Source of the DNA: Dactylonectria macrodidyma
Taxonomy: Eukaryota > Ascomycota > Sordariomycetes > Hypocreales > Nectriaceae
Length of the DNA: 64,000 nucleotides
NCBI GenBank assembly: GCA_020744425.1
Contig: JAGMUV010000010.1
Location: forward strand, 1,674,001 to 1,738,000
Direction of reading: 5' to 3'
Part shown: positions 22,926 to 34,470 of the stretch, piece after piece
Layout: the number at the start of each line of letters is the position of its first letter
Numbering within the stretch: the stretch's first letter is position 1
Made by a program: the position numbers and the translations under genes
Notes under the pieces: model-generated
Database searches by the model: none
Told to the model about the DNA's origin: nothing
What the model saw: the letters and a program-made list of their open reading frames with translations, nothing else

Positions 22926-24690
22926 TTATCGCATGGGGAGTGTCTGCTTTCCACTTTTTGAATTCCATATACCAGACTTTCCCGGAGACAGAACGCCATT
23001 TGGGTCCAAGGTATCCTTGAGAAGCGTTACAAAATGCGGGAGTGCGCTATTGTTGAAGTTGAAGTGAGCCGCAACATCGTCCATAAATTCAACATGAGTC
23101 CGGTATTCCGTGTATCCTCTTGCAGCGCCGTCATCTAGGAGATCCCTATAAAGTGCATTCACTGCATCCTTCTCAGAGTCTTCGAATACGATGAGCTCAA
23201 TCCCGATGACGTGGCGCGGGAAAACATGGAAATCAGCAAAGAAGTCGAAATTTGCCTCAATGGTTTTCTGCTTCGCTGTGAGATACCACTTGTAAAGCTC
23301 GGAGCCTGAAGGAGGGAATATGGGTGAAAACGAAATGTGACCACTCCCCGGGCCCCGGGAATCCATCATCTGAAGGGGAGCCATGGTTGGAATCCCCGCA
23401 TGCGGGATCTCTTCGTCTCCTATGTCATCCGGCCTCAGCAGCTGACCTTGAGATGACTGAAAGGATTTGGAGACGACTCGAGAGCCTGGGACTTGATTGA
23501 ATGCGCGCTGTACAGCCTTTAGTAGGCCGGGAACAACTTCTACCGGTCCGTATAGAGCAAAGCTTGCTTTCCAGAAGCCCCAGGCTTTCCGCAGTCGAAT
23601 GCCTTCCAATACTTCATATGGCACATGCTTTCCAATTCCGAGATACTTTGAAAGTTCCTTTGCAATATCTTCGTCCCTAGAGACGAGGGCTTGGCGGAAA
23701 ATGTTAGATACCGATGGGAAGTTCCCAATCACTTTGCGGCGAAGCAAATTGCAGAGTACATCAATCAACGAGACAAGGCTTTCTTCTTTTTCGACGCTGA
23801 CTTCACAATCGCAAAATGCTTCTGGAGCTGGTGTGAGATGAATCCCCAGTTTGGTGACCACGCCTGATAACTAATGCGTCAGCAAGCGGGAGTAAAGACC
23901 CGGAAGAAATTGCCTACCTAGATTTGATTGAAAGAAGAGTCCGTCGATGGAAGGCCCGTAACCGCTTCTATCTGTCAGTGCGGCCCTTTAACTTTACTCT
24001 CGATTCCATACCTTTTGTAAAGCGGGAACAGCTTGCTACCGTCCATGGCACCCATACCAGTCCGCAATAGCTCTCCGTTGGGCAGTACCACTTCTAAGCC
24101 ACACTGTGAATTGACATGTTCGCCCTCGGGGGTATATCCGAATCCGCGGTCGAGGGTATTCCCAACCACTGAGCCCCAACCAATAGCTGGCACGGATGTC
24201 CACAGTTTGAGGTTGCGACGTTGGACCTCCTGGAAGAGATCGAAAAAAGATACTCCCGGTTCAACAATGGCATAGGCGTGATCTTCATTAATCTCAATGA
24301 TCTGGTTCATTCGATGGAGGTCCAGCGTTACACTTCCTTCCAATATTGCAGAGGTTCCCCCGTACCTGTTGCGCTTCAGCTTATCGTCTTGATGAGATGG
24401 ATCAACAGGCTAGCCACATACCCCAAATTTTTGCCTCGGGAAACCGTCCAAAGAGGAATATGAAACTGATTCGCAGCTCTAATCGTTTCTTGTACCTCTT
24501 CGACAGTCCGTGGGCGAACAGCCCCCTTGGGTTTCCCTTTGTCGTCGCCCACGGGAAAAGGATCGCCATACTCTGCCTGGCCTTGTGGGCCAGCTAGTGC
24601 ACCAGCCGTAGCATCACGAGAGACGTTCGCATCGCCTATGATGGTGCTGATGTGGTTGAAAAATCCTTGAAGATCGGTGTTGGAACCCAT
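22926..24690 (-). CDS. FAD-linked oxidase, vanillyl-alcohol-oxidase / eugenol-oxidase type
   Basis: Four exons: 24690-24422, 24365-24012, 23967-23918 and 23863-22926, giving 536 residues. The N-terminal half is a PCMH-type FAD domain: S-R-G-K-N-L-G-Y-G-G, then V-E-P-G-V-S, W-G-S-V-V-G-N and G-Y-T-P-E-G-E-H. These, with L-L-R-T-G-M-G-A, are specific to the vanillyl-alcohol oxidase/4-cresol group. The substrate domain keeps E-Y-R-T-H, matching the active-site Tyr-Arg pair of vanillyl-alcohol oxidase, and ends L-D-P-N-G-V-L-S-P-G-K-S-G-I-W. Such enzymes oxidise para-substituted phenols with oxygen. The histidine that links FAD covalently is not clear: F-P-R-H-V-I-G-I lies near the place but the alignment by eye is ambiguous. 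No signal peptide. Exact substrate unknown. Confidence 0.92.
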
Positions 24691-25650
24691 GGCTCTATCG
24701 GATGGGATTGGGCGTCTGGGTTGTTTGGTAAGAAGAAGACAAAGAAGCGAGGATGGGGCTACGAATATTGAAAGGCCTGATTGATGATTGTGTTCCTCGT
24801 CGACAATAGTTCGGTTCGCCTGTGTCGATTGACCCTTCTTAAACCCTTGTGAAACATTAGAATAAGTTTGGGAGGGGATTCTTCGGCCTCTTCCAGAGAC
24901 TTGCGGGCTAAGAAAACAGTCACAAGGCCAACCCGGAGGAATTGGAGTAATACCTAGCTCCGCAGGATAATAAACACCAGACTAAGCCGGAGGAATTGAA
25001 GGAGTGACTCCGCAGATGAACCTAGGATAAGCCGAACATGCATGCACATCGTTCAAGTGAGTGTATTTGGAAACGCTATGATGTTGTCATCAAATAAAGG
25101 AACTTCGAGGGGGTTATCGCCTGGTTTCAAGACTTGATGTTCCATGCCGGGAGAGATCCTCGCCGTCATAAACATAAGCTGAGCGGGTTGTGCAAATCTC
25201 ATTTCCACATGTTTCATTTCGGCTGGTGATTTTTCATGTACGTTTTTGCCACATTCTGACAACGCTACCCGTACAAAAACTTCGGCAAGCTCCCGATCTG
25301 CCCCCGCTAGGGCGATGCAACTCAGCCCATCTTAGTCAACCAAGTGGACTTCAAGTGGACTTCGCCACTTTCCACAAAGTAAGGCCCTACGGGTAGGTCC
25401 ACCGTTACCCCGTGAGGAAACTTATGACGCGGACATTTACGGTCGCCCGCCCATTACATGCAGTCCGCTAAAGTGCAATCATCTCAAGCCTCAAGGTAAC
25501 AATATCAACTACAACCTTTTAGCTGGCCCCTCGTGCACTGGGTACATCCAAGTAATATGCAGCAATCCTGTTCTGGCAAAAACTGGCAATTAAGTTGACT
25601 GCTTCTTTTCAGGAGATCCGCCATGTCTGCATCCCGGGCTTGTCACCCGC
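24691..25650. other. Intergenic, no gene seen
   Basis: About 960 bases upstream of the oxidase and downstream of the SNG1-like gene. It includes imperfect copies of an AAGCCGGAGGAATTG-like segment near 24925-25000. The minus frame 25053-25262 begins with a non-ATG codon and has no motif. Confidence 0.45.
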
Positions 25651-26919
25651 TTATGTGTCTTGCTTAACTCCCTCCCCCTCGTACATCGCCCCAACGCTAT
25701 CTAAACAACGCTTCTTGATACTAAAGAATGCGGTAACTTGACCAGCTACCCACCAAGCGAACAGTACAGGCAGGCCAATGTGCAGAGAATTGCCGCATCC
25801 AGACCATACCTCAATCAAAACGATCCACATGGCGTGGGCAGGAATTGCGTATCCAACCCTATAAAACCCGGCCAAGAGTTCAAAGGGGAAAACGCAAGCT
25901 GCAACATTGACCATAAACCAGGTAAGAAGGAAGAATGGAGTAACCTGGAGTGACACATAACTGCCAATCAGTGACTCGAGCACTTGGAAGTTGGTGTCCA
26001 TGAAAAGCCAGAAGGTTAACCACGTCAGTGCCCAATCCCCTCCATCGACAGCCCAATCTTCGCGGAAAGCCCAGATATACCCAGTCACGACTACGGCGTA
26101 CAGCAATGAAAATATCTTGCCAGCTATGAAGCGCATGATCCACACATCTCGAACACGCATCTTGGTATGGATGCCCAACTTGTCAAAGATGCCGTTCATT
26201 GCAAGGACATAAAAGAATTGACCGAGGACAGCCATGACAATGTTAATGGTATTGTAGAGACTTTTAGAGCCTTGATTTGTCGGTCGAATGACGTCGGCGG
26301 TACTTGTAATGGGGCTGAGGTAGGCCTCAACGGCTCTGGGATCACTGGTGTTGAGGGATTTCAGAGCGGAGCTGCCCTCGTCGGCCTGGTAGTACATTTT
26401 TCGCGACGTACTTATGAGAGATTGGAAATTTGGGACGAGAAAGCTGGAGCCTACAGTCGGATACCTCGCCGCATTGTAAGTATATGTCACGGCTTCGGTA
26501 CTGTTCTGGTCCTCAGCCGCCAATCCGCCTTCATAGAGATTGGCCAGGCGACTTGAAGCTCCTTTCTGGATGTATACTGCGCCCCAGTATTTAGCTTGAC
26601 AAACTGCTTGTTTGACATTCGAGGGGTCGGGATAATCGGCCGAGGAATGAAAGTAGAAGGAAGGGAACTGGTTGCTCTGCAATGCTCGATAGGCTAAGGC
26701 CACCGATTGGCCAACTGGACCGCCATCATAGTCAACGACGAGAATGTTCAGGGCGTGTACGCGATCCTTGACGTGAAATGTCGCACCGAAGAGATAAGAG
26801 AGATCGGCGAGGAAGACGGTGAGAATAGCGACCGCAACACCTGTGAGCATCTTGATGGCGATTGTTCTTCGGCCTTGCCAATGCGGCGAATTTATGCCTT
26901 CTCTTGCATGGATGGGCAT
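25651..26919 (-). CDS. SNG1/DUF3533 family membrane protein
   Basis: Single exon, 422 residues. Layout is typical of the family named after yeast nitrosoguanidine-resistance protein SNG1: one membrane helix near the N-terminus (about residues 22-46), a loop of about 170 residues, then about five helices from residue 220 on. The loop keeps V-D-Y-D-G-G-P-V-G and A-x-Y-W-G-A-V-Y-I, the hallmark of the domain. The helices include F-F-Y-V-L-A-M-N-G and the P-F-E-L-L-A-G-F-Y-R-V-G-Y-A-I-P block. In yeast the protein affects drug resistance and plasma-membrane lipid asymmetry. The start ATG is the first in frame. On the same strand as the oxidase at 22926-24690, but the gap is too large to infer co-transcription. 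Confidence 0.92.
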   Translation of the reverse strand: MPIHAREGINSPHWQGRRTIAIKMLTGVAVAILTVFLADLSYLFGATFHVKDRVHALNILVVDYDGGPVGQSVALAYRALQSNQFPSFYFHSSADYPDPSNVKQAVCQAKYWGAVYIQKGASSRLANLYEGGLAAEDQNSTEAVTYTYNAARYPTVGSSFLVPNFQSLISTSRKMYYQADEGSSALKSLNTSDPRAVEAYLSPITSTADVIRPTNQGSKSLYNTINIVMAVLGQFFYVLAMNGIFDKLGIHTKMRVRDVWIMRFIAGKIFSLLYAVVVTGYIWAFREDWAVDGGDWALTWLTFWLFMDTNFQVLESLIGSYVSLQVTPFFLLTWFMVNVAACVFPFELLAGFYRVGYAIPAHAMWIVLIEVWSGCGNSLHIGLPVLFAWWVAGQVTAFFSIKKRCLDSVGAMYEGEGVKQDT

Positions 26920-27707
26920 TTTTGCTGTCTTGAACCTGCTGTAATGTCGGAGTGACGTAGAACCCAGTCAGGTTGAAAGTATCACGCGACGGTCAAGCGT
27001 TTCAAGCAATGGGAGATGTCGAATTTAGAGGACCTCAGAGCACACCCGAGGCCTAGAAGTTAGAGAAAGATGACACAATAGGGACGTCAAGTCATTGAAC
27101 TTAACCATGAAGAGATATCCTTTCAGGTAGGTCCAGGTCCGACCTCGCACGTCAGGCGGACATTGAGTTAACCGCCGTACAGAGGGAAGTGTGCCCACAT
27201 GGATCGGCATATTCTTGCTCCGACCCTCGGGCTTAGCCTTACTCGTCTTGATTACCTTGACGTATTCGGCTTCGCGGCGAGGGAAAGTTTAGGTCCTCTC
27301 GCTACCCATGTCGGAATACTAGCTACGGGCGGAACATCTTAAATAGCCCGACGCCGAGCTCAGCCACTTTCTTCGTCAGAATCACAGGGATAGCAGATGT
27401 GCGTCCGTGTGCAGATAACTTTGGAATCCACCATCGAGGTGGATGTATCCCAAGGACCGTGACTTGTACCTTGACATGTTGTAATGGCCTAGCTGCGCCT
27501 TGTCTCCCATGATCATTTCTATTTTTGCTCTTTCCTCGTATCGCCTTAACATAAATACACTCATATTCTTTTCCTTCTTGCCGATTTCATTTATCCGATT
27601 TCTTTTCTCATCTCAGCATACGTACACTCGTTTCGCTTTCCTTTTTTTCTTTCTTTCATCTTCAACGTCACCCTCAAAATCCATCAGAAAATCTCCAATT
27701 TTCCAAG
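26920..27707. promoter_or_regulatory. Divergent upstream region; pyrimidine-rich 5' leader before 27708
   Basis: This region separates two divergent genes. From about 27560 to 27700 the plus strand is strongly pyrimidine-rich (T and C runs), a common feature just upstream of highly expressed fungal genes. CTTAAATAG near 27339 is TATA-like. Confidence 0.4.
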
Positions 27708-28214
27708 ATGTCTTCAACCACTACCTCCGCCGCTGCTCAAACCTCGACGTGCGAAGGTGGCCAGAACCTCTACAACACACCCGTGCAGAATTCTCTTTGT
27801 GCCATGCCCTATGGCGGCAATCATACCGAAATTATGACTGCATGCTGTGGAACAGCGGATATCGTCAGCTACTACAACGATTGTGGCATTTACTGTCTCG
27901 CCACCGACAAAAACGTCTCCGAGATTGTTCAGTGCCTTTACAAAAAGGGGGCTGCTTGGGATGATGTTTTCTGCAAGGGAAGCGGAACTGCCACTGGAAC
28001 TGCAACAACTCTCCCGACTGAGGCTAGCATCATCGCCACTGGCGGATCTTCCGCAACTGACGAGGAAGACAGCACAAAGACTGCTTCATCGAGTGCGACT
28101 ATTTCCGAGGATGCGGCCCTTGGCCTCTCCCCCCAGTCGACATTTAATACTGTTGGCTTCGTCGTCGTTTCACTATTTCTCTCGTCCATTGCTTTTGGCA
28201 CTTTCCAAATCTAA
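27708..28214 (+). CDS. Small eight-cysteine protein with C-terminal hydrophobic tail
   Basis: Single exon, 168 residues. Eight cysteines lie at residues 15, 31, 46, 47, 59, 63, 76 and 89, with Y-C-L-A and W-D-D-V-F-C in the family-typical places. The module is followed by a Ser/Thr-rich stretch of about 50 residues and a final hydrophobic segment of about 20 residues. The pattern resembles a widespread group of fungal cysteine-rich surface proteins with a GPI-type or tail anchor. There is no N-terminal signal peptide with this ATG, which is odd for a disulphide-rich domain. The spacing does not match CFEM. Function unknown; a surface or secreted role is inference. Confidence 0.75.
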   Translation: MSSTTTSAAAQTSTCEGGQNLYNTPVQNSLCAMPYGGNHTEIMTACCGTADIVSYYNDCGIYCLATDKNVSEIVQCLYKKGAAWDDVFCKGSGTATGTATTLPTEASIIATGGSSATDEEDSTKTASSSATISEDAALGLSPQSTFNTVGFVVVSLFLSSIAFGTFQI

Positions 28215-30424
28215 GCATGGGTGGATGAAGCTTGCACTACCTCAGCGGCAGTGGAAACTGTGGCTGATTTCTAGAACTACGTGGAAAGAATTTTCACATC
28301 CTAGACCACGGACTTCTAGAATGCCAAGAGAGTTAGAGCCAGGGGTTATCAGAATTGTGGCAGACATGCTGAACATGAGACCCCGACGCCTAATTATGAG
28401 ATAGTTGATAAATTTTCCCCACCTATTTCACTTCCAATAAAGGACCAACCTTAGATCTCTCAGTTATCAGAAATATAGAGCTTAGATACACCAATAACCC
28501 TCATACTTTGCTATTTAACTCTTGGCAACCGTGGAAGCATTGTGTTTGAGAATGCTTGAATCGTGAAAACTCTTGTTTTTTTTTTTTTTGCCTTGTGGCA
28601 GAAGCAGCCCGCCCTTGATGGAGCTGTCAGCTCCGTGCATACACTGGTCTTAATGACCTACGCATAAAAGATCAATGCTGTTGAAATATCAGCCCAATGG
28701 ACGCGAAAGGTCAGGTACTTAGCTTACCTGGTGGGTTGAGTAATATGCACCCACCCCTCCATCTGATGAGGAGAGCCGGAGTCTCTCAGATCAGCCTAGT
28801 GGGCAATGCTAATCGAACGTGGGAACACATTCGCCAGGCATACTTGCGGGACACAGACGTAGTGCCACCGGGCAATCACGAATGGCAAACCACGCTTTAG
28901 CTGCTGAGAAAAGATCGCTGAAGAGCGAGAGAAATTTGCCTCAGGCCCGTCATTCGTCAGTCGAGGTAGTGGGAATACAGAAATACGAGAAACATGGTAA
29001 TAGGGGGAATACGGAAGTATGGGAATACGGAATTATGGATATGGAAATATGGGAATACGGAAATATGGAAAGCATTAAGCGCCCTATGAGGTGGTGTACT
29101 CCCTTGGCGAACTCATTTGCATTGATGCTTGGGTAAATAACACTAGTCTAAAGAGAAGCTTCGGAGTTCCGTACGGTAACTAGGTGAAACGGGCGAACTA
29201 AGAAGGGCCCATGCCCACCAGGATTACGCCGGAATGAATAAGGTCTAGACTACTCCGTATGGCTAAAAATAATCACATCGCATCATCTTAAAGACGCACG
29301 ATGCCGCTTATTAAGCGGATGGATGGAAATTGGCGCTCTTTGAATGCAGTAGTACCATCAATGCCGGAGTATTTACCCACCTAACCTTTGATAGACATCT
29401 CTTTTTACATACGCAGTAGTACTCCAGTGTGCAAAGAACGTATAAAACACCCACCTCATAAGACATATGGCCCCGTGTCGTTTCATTCCATTTTCTGGGC
29501 ACAATAGTAATAGATACCCTATACTACTCACCATAGAAATGACTTCCTATCCTCCCGCTCAATGCTGTACAGTTGGATTTAGACATGAGTAAGAGTTTAC
29601 CTCCTCTACCCTAACTAATAGATTTGATGTAGTCGGTCTGGGAATCTATTGACCTAACGTCTTCAAATAAGGCGGTAAGTGTAGCCTGAGCATAATTTCT
29701 CTAGGGTTTCGGCCAATGTAAAAGACCGAAGCTCGGCTCAGCCAAGCTAGTTGTGACCAATAAGTATGCTGGACCCGACATTCGTTGGTCGCCACGTCGC
29801 AAGGGAGCGTTCTTCTAAAAACACCACTCCGCTGTGCTTCTTGAGGTGGATATCTTTTAGGAATAGAAATTCTGGTGTTAGAATTTTCCGCGTATGTTGA
29901 TCCCAGGGACCAAGATGGCCATATGCACTTGCTTGTAGCATCACAGCTAGATTAAGCCGCGGCTATCAAACTACTCAAAGGACAGAGTCCTAATATATAT
30001 GCTTAAAGCGCTGCTAAAACAACGGCGTCTATCTTAGCTTGTGCATGTGATCACGAGTGTTTTTTAGTAGTTACTAAAGTTTGATGTCAATGAGTAAATG
30101 GTGTATGTGAGAGGTACCACGTTGCTTCATACAGTCGCCTCGCGCGGGCATGGTAATATCGTGCAGGGATTGCCGGAAGGATGTTATGATAGAGAAGTTA
30201 GGATAAGGAGAGACATATAACACAGGAACAAAGCGAGTTTGAGGTGGATTTAAAGTAGGGTCTTATTTAATATAGTTCTCTTACTAGATAAATAGCAGTG
30301 ATCTAGTTGCCTCAGAATAGCCTAGCTTGATAAACATAATTCAATAAACACATCATAAAAAAAGAAACTGTATATCGTTTTAATGTTAGATTCCTAGGTA
30401 GTATACCTTCAAAAAGTACACAGC
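28215..30424. other. Long gene-poor stretch
   Basis: 2.2 kb without a recognisable gene. It contains a T16 run near 28575 and the short-period repeat at 28975-29075. Open frames are short and overlapping. Confidence 0.5.
28975..29075. repeat. Imperfect short tandem repeat (GGAATACGGAAATATG-like)
   Basis: GGAATAC, ATGGGAATACGGA and GGAAATATGG variants follow one another for about 100 bases, with the period drifting between 7 and 15. Purine-rich on the plus strand. Confidence 0.7.
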
Positions 30425-30805
30425 TTAGTAGCAACCGCGACTTGTTAAAATGTAATTTAACTTGCCTATGATATGAATCATGATTAGCAAAGCAAGCGTT
30501 AGAAATATGATGGCGAGTTCCTCAGCAGTCCATGGAAGAACAATTTTCTTTGAGACTTTTGAGACCTTGGCACAGCACATCTGTTCCTTGAATGCGATCC
30601 GATTGCATTTCTCGTAAGCATTGATAGAGTCTTTGATGCAGGCGAAATGCAGTCGTCGTTCTCGCGCTGAGTAAATAGCATCTTCGATGGACTCTGAGCC
30701 AGTGAATATGTTCTCAAGAACTTCCAGTAGCAGGTCTCCGGGGAAGGTGTTGAGGAAGGCGATGGTGGCTTCCTCGGCAAAACTGTCCATGGTGTTTGGG
30801 TCCAT
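30425..30805 (-). CDS. Small putative single-pass membrane protein
   Basis: Open frame of 126 residues from a true ATG. The N-terminal 90 residues are mixed and contain six cysteines, after which about 20 hydrophobic residues (L-A-I-I-F-L-T-L-A-L-L-I-M-I-H) form a likely membrane helix near the C-terminus. A second ATG lies five codons in. No known family; could be a chance frame. Flanks are AT-rich and gene-poor. Confidence 0.35.
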   Translation of the reverse strand: MDPNTMDSFAEEATIAFLNTFPGDLLLEVLENIFTGSESIEDAIYSARERRLHFACIKDSINAYEKCNRIAFKEQMCCAKVSKVSKKIVLPWTAEELAIIFLTLALLIMIHIIGKLNYILTSRGCY

Positions 30806-32307
30806 TATGGTGAGTAGATTGCGGTTATTTGGCCGCGGTGAGTTGAGTTGGTTGTGGTTGTGGTTGTGGTTGAGCTGGGGTGAGGAGCAAAAAAAGATGG
30901 AGATGGCGCGACCTTTATAGTTGCATCTAACTAACTATTTCGTCAGGGACTTGTTGCGCGAATTATTCACTCACGCTGTTCACCAAGCGTCCCAAGCAAT
31001 TAGACATTCAATCGACTCTGCAATTTCCTTGCTCTTCGGACTATGCAAAGTGTTCAATAAGCTTGTATGGAAACAACTGAATCGACGAAATCGTTACAAA
31101 GAAACTTCTCTATGTTCAAGCTTCAAGTAACGAACAATATGTCGACTTTTCAGTCTGCCTGCCTTATTTTCTTACAGCTTGTGGTGTCAAGCAAATGCTG
31201 ACCATTTCCTTCACTCTCCCCTTTGTCTACTGGCAGCATGTGTTCTAACAAGATAAGGCACAGCCAAACGGAACTTATGCTTAGCAAGTGTAAAGCCAGA
31301 GCCAGGCAAAGTATCTGAGAAACAAAGGTAGAACTCCATTACTATAGTGGCGCCACAAAACATTGTAGGCTATTTTGTTGGCTATTCTGACTCTCAATAA
31401 GTACTTGTTGATGACCCTAAAATCCTTGTACATTTAAAAGACTACGAGAGTCCTACACGCGAGGTCCCTGTGTCCAAACAAAGACGACTGTTCTACAGTG
31501 TCGATTCGGGCCCTTACGCACGTAATCAGGGACAAAGGTATAAGTTTTGGACAAATTTCAAATCAACAGCAGTAGAGTTCTACGTGAGGGGACGCAAAAG
31601 GTATTCAATACCTTTTAGTGCGTTTGAAATTCTGGCTTGCCGTTCTCCCGCAAAAACTCCTCCTCAGTCTAGAGTTATTGCTAGCGTTCAATTCTCAACG
31701 TCCACTGTCATTAACCCACGCCTTTGAATAACTCGAATGGCGCATAACCTGGCTGTCCGCTCTCAGCTCTCCCCCCTGCACATCTCAATTTCTAGTCAAG
31801 AAAATCCCATTCCTCGTTGAAACTTCCCTGCTCGAGTCTACACTGACTTGGACAGGCACACAAGCTCTTGTTATTTACAAAGCCTTGGTTCAGCCACTTT
31901 GCCCTCCCGTTACTCAGACTTGAATGTGTCAAGCGACAACCACAACTTGAAATATGGGCGACAGATAGCTCGAAACGGATCCGTACTCACGAATCTACCA
32001 TAAGAGGCTATCCAGCCCATGCGTAACTCGGCTGGAAGGCATCGCTTCGACTCTGGAACCACATCCCAAGCATCCTTATGACAGAGACACATAGCAAATA
32101 AAGTAAAGCTTTGTTGAAGACTTTTCTGAGGCAAGGGAGTGGGAAGAATTACAAGTATGTAATATGAATGATTAGGAATAGATATGAACAAGACGAAGCG
32201 AGCGGCAAAGATATAAGACGTAGGGCGGCCAGCTATGGTATCATTAGTCTCTTTCACCCTCATCCATCATTTTTCCTGATCCACCCTCGTGTTTTATATA
32301 CGCAGTT
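30806..32307. other. Gene-poor stretch
   Basis: 1.5 kb with repeated GTGGTTGTGGTT units near 30845-30870 and no recognisable gene. Frames at 31470-31727 and 31910-32263 have no motifs. Confidence 0.45.
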
Positions 32308-34470
32308 TCATGAAGGCATCGCCGTGTCATCACGCCGGTGCGCAGCTGCGAAGCTACTGAGACTCATGGCATCATCATCCCTCTCATAAGGCTGACCAGG
32401 GCGCAGTCCAGAATTCGGCTGCACCACCGGCGGCGCCTCACGTCGCATCCCTCTAAAAGAGGCCTCAGACTCGTCGTCAACGAGAACCACCATCCAGACG
32501 CCAACGGCACCGTTGGATCCCAGCAGCGGCGTACAATGGATCCAGCGGCTACGGCCCTGGGACGCAGGTGGTGGTTGACCACCGCCTTCGCCGTGGCTCT
32601 GGTGGTTCATGAGGCGTGATTGGTGGCTCTGGGCTTGGATATCCGATCGGGAGAGCCAACGTACCTTGGCGGTAATGCCATGGCCATCGGCGAAGGACTG
32701 TGTGAGGATATTGCGGATGCGGTCAGAGCCTCCGATGCGGGATAGGAACGGGCTCTGTAGGATGCCCGGGACACGTAGTGAAGGTGACGCGAAGAGGATG
32801 CGTAGGTTGGGGTATGGCCGTACCAGGAGATAGTGCTGATAGACACCGCTGAGCCGGCCGCCATATTGTGTATTGATGGCCGGCTCTTGAAGAATCGGAT
32901 CCGATAGTCGCCGATTGATGGTAGAATCGTCCCAAACCACCAGCCGCGGCTTGTTCCAGTTGGCTGGCACTGCGTCTGTCTGCTTCACATCCTCCTGATG
33001 CATGCGATGGAGAGCACCGCCCGACTCACGTACCGTCTTCAGCTCTGACAGATTAAACATGCTGACCAGATCACGGAACTCGTCCTTGTCCTCATGATCT
33101 GGGCACGCCTGGATGGTAGGTGCCTCCCCTAGGTACTGCTCTGGGTTTTCCCTCTGCATGAGTCTCGACAGCGAGTCTAAGCCAGCGCACTCTTTGACAA
33201 GACCAGAAACATCGACCTGCGCACCCAAGTGGTACCGCACAATGCCTCTAGAATCAAACAGCGGGGCTACCATCAGGAGGTTGACAAAGGGAGACCCGTC
33301 GCGACGATAATTGAGGAACGTCTCGCAGTGTTCCTGGCCGGCTTCGAGCTTCTCTCGGATTCTCTGCGCACTAAACGGGTTCGTCCTCGGACCCTGGAGA
33401 AACCTGCAGTTGCGACCTATAGCAAAGTTCATGCCGTATTGGGTCGTTCTGTGGAATTCTGTTTTGGCGTGTTGTTAGCTTTGTGCCTCGTGCCATATAG
33501 GGCTGACTTACCTTCACTTGCAAAGACGATGGGGTTGTCAGGTCGCGACGGGTCTGTTAGGCAAAAGACTTCTGCGAGTCCTTCTGATAGATCCCGTAGT
33601 TGTGGAGGAAGTGTGTCTGTGATTCTCCGCTTTATCGTGATGCTGACGGTCCGGATATAAGTGTGCGTGACGTACGCTGCCAGGTCGTGGTTGGCCATGA
33701 CTGCAAATGCTTCATCAGCCCTCTTGCGTAGCGCATTGTTGACAGTGGCAGTGACAGGATCCGCAGTGAAAGGAAGCCCGTCGATGGCCGTTAGCGAGCT
33801 CGTCAGGGCATTCGCATAGTCGATGGCCTTGAGCGCCTTGAGCGCATCTAGGTAGTAGGCCAGGATGGGCAGCGAGTCTGGCCGGGACGTGGCAATAAAG
33901 TTGGAGAAGCGCTGGAGCAGAACAGGGTCCTCGAATATCACCTCGAGGTGCTTGATGGAGAAGAGCAAGTCCGATTGCGCTTCGAGGGTGTATTGCTTGC
34001 CCAGCGCATGCGCCGGCACCACCAGATCGAACGAAGCCGGGTCGAGTTCTTCCTCGGTTAGTGGCTCGAGTCCGTCATGATCCATGCCACCTTTGGTCTG
34101 GAGCGCAGGTAGCGTGGTCTGTGTGTGCATTGAAGAGATAGATGATGTGTCCATGCGGGACCGTAGTGACGCATGTGAACGGTAGGACGGTGCACTTTTC
34201 GACGCCGTAGACCAAGACGCGCCTTGAGACTCGACGTCAAGCCCTTGGGGATAGTCGATGCCATCCCCTAGAGAGGGCGAGTCATTGTAGAAGCTGAAAA
34301 ATGGAACGACTGTCAGCTCCATCGCCATTCTTCCTACTTATACGGGCTTTTGGCGGGCGGACGAACCTCTGCTTCGTTGACATGGGCCTTGAGACAAGTT
34401 GCTCAGACGCCATCTTTTCAGCCAGATGCAATGGCTGCAGACTATCTAACCTTGCCGGGATACTAGGCAT
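32308..34470 (-). CDS. RGS-LOV blue-light photoreceptor
   Basis: Three exons: 34470-34367, 34293-33512 and 33458-32308, giving 678 residues; an ATG at 34413 would give 659. The middle of exon 2 has a helical region like a regulator of G-protein signalling domain (L-L-F-S-I-K-H-L-E-V-I-F-E-D-P, then R-F-S-N-F-I, Y-Y-L-D-A-L-K-A-L-K-A-I). Directly after it comes a LOV domain: P-I-V-F-A-S-E-E-F rebuilt across the splice, G-R-N-C-R-F-L-Q-G with the photo-adduct Cys at about residue 313, N-Y-R-R-D-G-S-P-F and G-A-Q-V-D-V-S, where Asn and Gln contact flavin. Known fungal RGS-LOV proteins bind FMN and move to acidic membrane lipids in blue light. The C-terminal 250 residues are Arg-, Ser- and Pro-rich with no domain I can name. 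The N-terminal junction (donor GTTCGT) is the least certain. Confidence 0.9.

Noticed and set aside
25053..25262. Minus-strand frame of 69 residues
   Set aside because: Starts with a non-ATG codon and has no recognisable feature.
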